Below, piece after piece: positions 60,087 through 64,000 of a stretch of DNA of 64,000 bases. This stretch comes from Petrimonas sulfuriphila (GTDB lineage Bacteria; Bacteroidota; Bacteroidia; Bacteroidales; Dysgonomonadaceae). The stretch's first letter is position 1; the number at the start of each line of letters is the position of its first letter. Position numbers and translations under genes: made by a program. The stretch lies in NCBI RefSeq assembly GCF_051201015.1, contig NZ_JBPEHI010000007.1, one strand, 5' to 3'. Under the pieces are notes generated by a model. It was not told the DNA's origin. It saw only the letters and a list, made by a program, of their open reading frames with translations, and did not search any database.

Positions 60087-60744
60087 AACAAACCCGGCTA
60101 CCAGGAAAAAATATCCGGCGTAAGTAATGTTTCGTCCCGCTACATCCTTGTTGACGGATAAAACAGTGCCTTGCTCGTCCTCGTCGTAAGAGGCCTGAAA
60201 AAAAACGATATCCTTTCAAATCGAGTACATTGTTCATGTAAACACGTGCCTCACGCACTTCACCATCGATATGTATCCGTAAATCGCTCTCATAGGAGGA
60301 AGGGCTCATGGAACCGGGATACCTGATCAACCTGAATTGGGTAAGCTCCAGCGTGAACGGGAGTTCTTCCTTAAACACCCCTTTCGACGTGTGCATAACC
60401 ATTACATTGTTTGTTTCCCCTTCACGGATGTGCATTGTTCCTTCTTTTCCAAAGACATGTGTTGTTAAAGCCCCGGCGAGAATAACAACAAACGCAAAGT
60501 GGATAACCGTAAGTGCCCAACGGCGTCTTTTTATAAAACGGTGATCAATAAACGTTAAAATGAAATTTACAACCAACAGGAATTGGAGGAAAAAGAAAAC
60601 GGGTGAATAATAAATCATCACTTTGGCCGCTTCGGTAGTCATCTCTTTTTCGATAAACGTAGCAAGCGCCATTAAAAAGGCATAAACAAGTAAAAGAACT
60701 ATTGTTGTTTTATAGGATGCGAGAAGTTGTCTTATTTTTTCCAT
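60052..60744 (-). CDS. ccsB: CcsB/ResB half of CcsBA, frameshifted at its C-terminus
   Basis: A 230-residue ORF; about the first 183 residues are ResB/CcsB-like: three membrane spans (LLVYAFLMALATFIEKEMTT, FLQFLLVVNFILTFIDHRF, ALTVIHFAFVVILAGALTTH) and a periplasmic part with GKEGTMHIREGETNNVMVMH and LDLKGYRFF. After Gly-Tyr-Arg-Phe-Phe the frame changes and the remaining 47 residues look unlike the family. Removing one T from the T8 tract restores a single 813-residue CcsBA with the downstream ORF. Either a sequencing error or a real mutation explains this. Confidence 0.85.
   Translation of the reverse strand: MEKIRQLLASYKTTIVLLLVYAFLMALATFIEKEMTTEAAKVMIYYSPVFFFLQFLLVVNFILTFIDHRFIKRRRWALTVIHFAFVVILAGALTTHVFGKEGTMHIREGETNNVMVMHTSKGVFKEELPFTLELTQFRLIRYPGSMSPSSYESDLRIHIDGEVREARVYMNNVLDLKGYRFFSGLLRRGRARHCFIRQQGCSGTKHYLRRIFFPGSRVCFDVRYSKLPVK
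60198..60205 (-). other. Frameshift site: run of eight T (A8 on the plus strand) inside ccsBA
   Basis: On the minus strand the codons run CGT TTT TTT TCA, but the homologous continuation (CAG GCC TCT TAC, Gln-Ala-Ser-Tyr) begins after the last T. The shift needed is +1 in translation, or the loss of one base or gain of two. A common -1 ribosomal slip on U UUU UUU would not restore the frame. Confidence 0.85.
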
Positions 60745-60816
60745 AGTTTAATTGATATTGAAACAGTTGTCCCCGTATTTCAACTTAATATCGTTTCTAT
60801 ACGGTACAGTCTGTCA

Positions 60817-60824
60817 CAAAAATA
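60817..60824 (-). promoter_or_regulatory. Putative -7 box (TATTTTTG) for ccsBA
   Basis: Minus-strand TATTTTTG fits TAnnTTTG, 72 bases upstream of the ccsB ATG and downstream of the terminator at 60859-60896. Confidence 0.3.
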
Positions 60825-60858
60825 TAAAAATAACCGGTTGATGCGTTATATTATCTGA

Positions 60859-60896
60859 TAAAAATCCCCGAAACAGCGGTGTTCCGGGGATTTTGA
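60859..60896 (-). terminator. Rho-independent terminator downstream of the Tat-exported isomerase gene
   Basis: AAAATCCCCG (60861-60870) pairs perfectly with CGGGGATTTT (60885-60894), with an extra AAC/GTT pair inside. On the minus strand the stem is followed by a short T-run. It separates the isomerase unit from ccsBA. Confidence 0.72.
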
Positions 60897-60934
60897 GATC
60901 AAGCCAAAGCTCGTATTAACTTACTTGTTCTTTT

Positions 60935-61858
60935 TCAGGCCTCTTTCCATTGTTTTCTCAACAGGTCGAGCGCAGCCGGGACAACTACCTTTCGGTCGCC
61001 CTGGCAGCCGCATTCAAAGCTGACGTACTTATCGTAACCGATCATTTTCAATCCGCGGAAACCGTTCACGTAGTTGTCGGCTTCTCCGTCTTCTCCCGGC
61101 ATGCTGCGGCGCTTACGGCTGGCCATATGCACGTGTTGCAGGTATTTTCCCGCTGAAACGAAAGCCGCCATGTCACACGTTTCTTCCCACGTCATGTGCC
61201 AGAAGTCTCCCAGACAGGTAACTCCGGGGTTGTTGATGTCGCGGCATATGGATGCAGCATCCGCCACCTGGCGGAGGTAAAAGGCTTCCTTTCGGTTCAG
61301 AGGCTCCAGGATAACCGTTGTGCCATACTTTTGAGCCGTGTTGCCCATTTCGTTGAACTGCTCACACAGGAAATCGCGCGTTTCTTGTGTATGTGGCATC
61401 ACCGGCACCTGCGAATTGAACGCCGGAACGATGATCACTCCCGTTGAGCCAAGTTCACCGCCCAGGATGATCAGTTCTTCCATCGTGTCACGGCATTTCT
61501 TGCGGATAGCGGGATCGGTAGAAAGAATGAATCCTTCGAAGCCGGCGCAAACGGCGCTAACTTTGATGTTACGCCCTTTTAACGCATCCTTGAACTCTTG
61601 CATCCTGCCTTTCATCCCCCTGCCGTGGGGCTCGAACCCCACCACGCCGTGTTCTTCCATAAAGTCGAACTTTTCGTTCAGGTTTGCACCGGGAGCTGTC
61701 CCTTCCTGAAACGATATTCTGAGCTCTGCCTTGATCGGAAAGGCGGGAGGAGTACCGGCCGGGGTTTCACCCGCGAAAGCGCTCAGGGACTTTCCAAGGC
61801 CGGCTACAGCGGCACCGGCAAGTGATGATTTGATGAATTTTCTTCTGTCTATCGTCAT
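60935..61858 (-). CDS. Tat-exported sugar phosphate isomerase/epimerase-like TIM-barrel protein
   Basis: A 307-residue protein with a Tat signal (DRRKFIKSSLAGAAVAGLGK) and an AP-endonuclease-2/xylose-isomerase-like TIM barrel: RISFQEGTAPGANLNEKFDF, TVILEPLNRKEAFYL (Glu ligand), TCLGDFWHMTWEE (Asp, His), QHVHM and YVSFECGCQG (Glu). These acidic and His residues match the metal site of the family. Despite the usual name, several exported members act as lyases or epimerases on keto-sugars. It lies downstream of a Tat-exported Gfo/Idh oxidoreductase with a 21-base gap, so the two probably act on one substrate. Confidence 0.87.
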   Translation of the reverse strand: MTIDRRKFIKSSLAGAAVAGLGKSLSAFAGETPAGTPPAFPIKAELRISFQEGTAPGANLNEKFDFMEEHGVVGFEPHGRGMKGRMQEFKDALKGRNIKVSAVCAGFEGFILSTDPAIRKKCRDTMEELIILGGELGSTGVIIVPAFNSQVPVMPHTQETRDFLCEQFNEMGNTAQKYGTTVILEPLNRKEAFYLRQVADAASICRDINNPGVTCLGDFWHMTWEETCDMAAFVSAGKYLQHVHMASRKRRSMPGEDGEADNYVNGFRGLKMIGYDKYVSFECGCQGDRKVVVPAALDLLRKQWKEA

Positions 61859-61879
61859 GATTATAACGTATTTATTCTT

Positions 61880-63250
61880 TTATTTGGCACTTCCCGGCAC
61901 AGGGACAGTAAAGCCTTTCATGTCCATCTTGCCGATGTTCAGGTCTGCCGGGGTATAATCCAGGGGAGCCGCCGCCATGGCGTCCCAGGTGGTCTCCTGG
62001 CCGCTGTAGGCCGCCTCGCGTCCCATGATGGCTGCCAGGTTGGAAACCGCCGTTTCGGATGCCTGTTCGATGGGGGTGTTTGCCCGGATACAGTTAATCA
62101 GGTTCACGTGTTCCAGCGTGTAGGGGTCGGTCTGCTTGAAGTTCGCCTTTTCAGCCTCACCGTCGTATTGCCAGAGGACGTTTCCGGCCAGATCCTTGAT
62201 CACGTGCCCGCCCTGGCTTGTCCACGAACCTTTTGTTCCCTGGATGAATTCGCTCACGTTGTTGGCGCATCCGTCAATCTGGCGGCACATGCTGTGCAGG
62301 TGGATCCCGTTCTCCATGGTGAAATCCACACTGAAATTATCGTACTGGTCTCCGGTCACGCGGCGCTGGCGGGAGCCGAAGGCGACTGCTTTCGCCGGTT
62401 TCAACCCGCTGAACCAGGTAAACACGTCGATGTTGTGGACGTGCTGTTCCACGATGTGGTCTCCCGACAACCATTTCCAGTTCACCCAGTCGCGGACCAT
62501 GAATTCGAAATCGCTCCAGGCGGGTTGGCGGTCGCGGTACCACAACATGCTCTGGTTCCAGTAGACGGCTCCCCCGGTGATCTCCCCGATAAGGCCGCCC
62601 ATGATCTGTTTGTATGACTCAACGTATGAGCGTTGGTGGTGGCGCTGCGTTCCGGTGACAACGCTTAAATTCTTGGCCTGGGCCTGTTTGGCTGTCGCCA
62701 CGATGGTGCGGTATCCCACCGAATCCACGCAAACCGGTTTTTCCAGGAAACAATGCTTGCCCTGTTCCACGGCATACTTGAAATGTTCCGCGCGGAAAAA
62801 CGGCGGCGTGCAGTCGATCAGGATATCAATCCCGCTGTCAATGACCTGCTTGTACGCATCCAGGCCCACGAAACGCTTGTCGGCCGGTACATCGATGCTT
62901 TTTTCCGCTTTCAGCTTGTCGGCCAGGCCGTTCACCTTGTCTTCGAACACGTCGCCCAACGCCACGATCGTAACACCGTTAGCGGCATTCAGGAAATTCA
63001 TGGCGGCGCCCGATCCTCTTCCTCCGCAACCGACAACACCAGCTTTCAACTCTTTTCCGTCTGTAGCCAGGTCCACCAACTCCGGCACGTAATACGTTCC
63101 GGGTTCTTTCAGGGGAACCGTCACATCCTTTTTCTCACCGCTGCAAGAGGTTAAAAAACCCGTCGTTCCGGTCCCGATCACGCCTGCTGCTCCGGCAACA
63201 GCCGAAGTTTTAAGAAATGTTCTTCTCGTTAAGTTGTTCTCTCTTTTCAT
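61880..63250 (-). CDS. Tat-exported Gfo/Idh/MocA-family oxidoreductase, probable lipoprotein
   Basis: A 456-residue protein with a twin-arginine signal (LTRRTFLKTSAVAGAAGVIG) ending in a possible lipobox, LTSC. The Rossmann motif is AGVVGCGGRGSGAAMNFLNA, the family motif is KHCFLEKPVCVDSVGYRTIV, and the substrate domain follows. Export folded by Tat fits a protein with pre-bound NAD. Exported Gfo/Idh proteins in Bacteroidota oxidise glycosides, for example at C3. The sequence is visibly richer in G and C than most neighbours (42 G/C of 60 in 62341-62400). It is first or second in a unit with the isomerase-like gene. Confidence 0.88.
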   Translation of the reverse strand: MKRENNLTRRTFLKTSAVAGAAGVIGTGTTGFLTSCSGEKKDVTVPLKEPGTYYVPELVDLATDGKELKAGVVGCGGRGSGAAMNFLNAANGVTIVALGDVFEDKVNGLADKLKAEKSIDVPADKRFVGLDAYKQVIDSGIDILIDCTPPFFRAEHFKYAVEQGKHCFLEKPVCVDSVGYRTIVATAKQAQAKNLSVVTGTQRHHQRSYVESYKQIMGGLIGEITGGAVYWNQSMLWYRDRQPAWSDFEFMVRDWVNWKWLSGDHIVEQHVHNIDVFTWFSGLKPAKAVAFGSRQRRVTGDQYDNFSVDFTMENGIHLHSMCRQIDGCANNVSEFIQGTKGSWTSQGGHVIKDLAGNVLWQYDGEAEKANFKQTDPYTLEHVNLINCIRANTPIEQASETAVSNLAAIMGREAAYSGQETTWDAMAAAPLDYTPADLNIGKMDMKGFTVPVPGSAK

Positions 63251-63276
63251 ATACTTAAATTTGTTTTAGAAATGTT

Positions 63277-64000
63277 TTATTTTGCAATTAATGAACTGTC
63301 TGGCTCGCAAACTACCCTGAATCCAATTCCTTTTATATCGGAATACCACCAGATACTCTTTGGCTGTTGTGGATCGGTTTTTAACCAATCGTCATGCCGG
63401 GTGTGGCTGCGTGCGGCCGAACGAACATCGGCTGCATCCGACAAGTAACTTCCGCCTCTCACCACCCATTCTTCACCTTGGGTGACCAGGGGATCACTTG
63501 TAACGCCGCTTCTTTTTCCGTATGCAGCTTCATCATACTTGTCAGCGGTGTATTCCATTACGTTACCCAGCATATTTTTTAATCCGAATGGATTAGGCTT
63601 CACCAACGACGGTTCCTGCGTACGGTTATCGCTGTTTTTACCGTAGATAACGAATGCGCTTATACTGTCTGTTTTTGCAGGGAAGAACTTCCGCATAAAC
63701 CCTTCATCGGAAAAATCTTTGGGGCTTCCTGTAAAGAAATAGGGTGTTTGCGTACCACCGCGTGCCGCATATTCCCATTCGGCTTCGGTAGGTAAGCGGT
63801 ACTTTTTGCCTGTTTTCTGCGACAGCCACTGACAGAATGTTTCTGCGGCATAATGCGTCATTGTAATGGCCGGCCTGTCGCCCGAGCCCCATCCCTGGTC
63901 AGGATATCCAAACGGAGGTGTTGGACCGGAGATTGCATCTACACCCATAGCTTTCAAGTTGTTTTCGTAAACCACTTCGGGAGGAGTTCTTCCTTCGCTC
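63277..64000 (-). CDS. SUMF1 (formylglycine-generating-enzyme-like) domain protein, N-terminus outside the window
   Basis: The reading frame is open to the right window edge, so the protein is 5'-partial; at least 240 residues are present. Seen: ETFCQWLSQKTGKKYRLPTE, AEWEYAARGG, NMLGNVMEYTADKYD, EWVVRGGSYLSDAADVRSAA and GIGFRVVCE. These are SUMF1-fold landmarks. The active-site Cys pair of true formylglycine-generating enzymes, within the GGSY...RCAAR segment, is missing (GGSYLSDAADVRSAAR). It is therefore more likely a binding or structural SUMF1 protein, such as the gliding/T9SS type, or a protein of unknown role. It lies 26 bases upstream of the Tat-exported Gfo/Idh gene. Confidence 0.85.
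   Translation of the reverse strand, partial: SEGRTPPEVVYENNLKAMGVDAISGPTPPFGYPDQGWGSGDRPAITMTHYAAETFCQWLSQKTGKKYRLPTEAEWEYAARGGTQTPYFFTGSPKDFSDEGFMRKFFPAKTDSISAFVIYGKNSDNRTQEPSLVKPNPFGLKNMLGNVMEYTADKYDEAAYGKRSGVTSDPLVTQGEEWVVRGGSYLSDAADVRSAARSHTRHDDWLKTDPQQPKSIWWYSDIKGIGFRVVCEPDSSLIAK

Noticed and set aside
60052..60744. Programmed -1 ribosomal frameshifting on the T8 tract of ccsBA
   Set aside because: A -1 slip would enter the wrong frame; the downstream homologous frame needs +1 or -2, so a simple indel is more likely.
1..64000. CRISPR arrays, prophage, integrases, transposases, rRNA and tRNA genes
   Set aside because: No spaced direct repeats, phage structural genes, transposase motifs, rRNA segments or cloverleaf sequences were seen in the gaps between genes.

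Overview
The window is chromosomal DNA of a Bacteroidota bacterium, most likely of the order Bacteroidales. The evidence is a 2383-residue SprA homologue (type IX secretion), a 1098-residue SecA, a zinc-free L31 type B protein, and Bacteroidota-restricted families such as DUF4105, DUF1460, DUF4199 and WbsX-like proteins. Shine-Dalgarno sequences are mostly missing, and the Bacteroides-type -7 promoter box TAnnTTTG recurs 10 to 70 bases upstream of many genes. A Dysgonomonadaceae-like genus is my guess only. No rRNA, tRNA, CRISPR array, prophage or IS transposase was seen.

Layout. 1-93 is the 5' end of a group IIC intron, abutting the terminator of the gyrA-TPR unit. 158-10676 (minus strand) holds a TPR protein, gyrA, secA, an alkaline-phosphatase-fold protein that has lost its catalytic residues, and a DUF4105 membrane protein. 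10898-22245 (mostly plus) holds an exported nitroreductase, rpmE2 (minus), cinA, a redoxin, a methyltransferase, ruvA and sprA. 22255-25787 (minus) holds a WbsX-like lipoprotein, ftsE, a SHOCT/DUF4870 membrane protein, a TlpA-like lipoprotein and a VanZ-like protein. 25963-29170 (plus) is a CtpA-type protease, a CapA-like protein and an MgtC-like protein. 29174-36531 (minus) holds a DUF1460 protein, ung, asnA, pyrD-pyrK, an exported methyltransferase, an APC permease and an XRE regulator. An 820-base AT-rich gap (36532-37354) with several dyads follows.

37355-44370 holds a glutathione-peroxidase-like protein, holA, AMP nucleosidase, a stand-alone HsdR_N-type nuclease domain, a ClpP-like NfeD protein, a short FolK homologue and a RelA/SpoT protein with a degenerate hydrolase domain. 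44553-49122 (plus) is a DUF1080 lipoprotein, a GH2 beta-mannosidase and serine dehydratase. 49138-55192 (minus) holds a DUF1080-PHP fusion, a porin, ogt, apbE, a nitroreductase, a GT2 glycosyltransferase and DUF4199. 55352-57286 (plus) is a UraA-type transporter and a TlpA-like protein. 57318-64000 (minus) holds a Gfo/Idh oxidoreductase, a CcsBA cytochrome c assembly gene broken by one base in a T8 tract, a Tat-exported isomerase-like protein, a Tat-exported Gfo/Idh oxidoreductase and a partial SUMF1-domain gene.

How the genes fit together. Most of the window is housekeeping: replication, translocation, pyrimidine and folate chemistry, stringent response. A second theme is envelope sugar metabolism: two DUF1080 proteins, two Gfo/Idh oxidoreductases, a TIM-barrel isomerase-like protein, a beta-mannosidase and a WbsX-like lipoprotein. 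DUF1080 and exported Gfo/Idh proteins are associated in Bacteroidota with oxidation and cleavage of 3-keto-glycosides, so such a route is plausible here but unproven. The observations most worth a second look are the catalytically emptied phosphatase, the DUF1080-PHP fusion, the group IIC intron junction, the ccsBA frameshift and the structured AT-rich gap.
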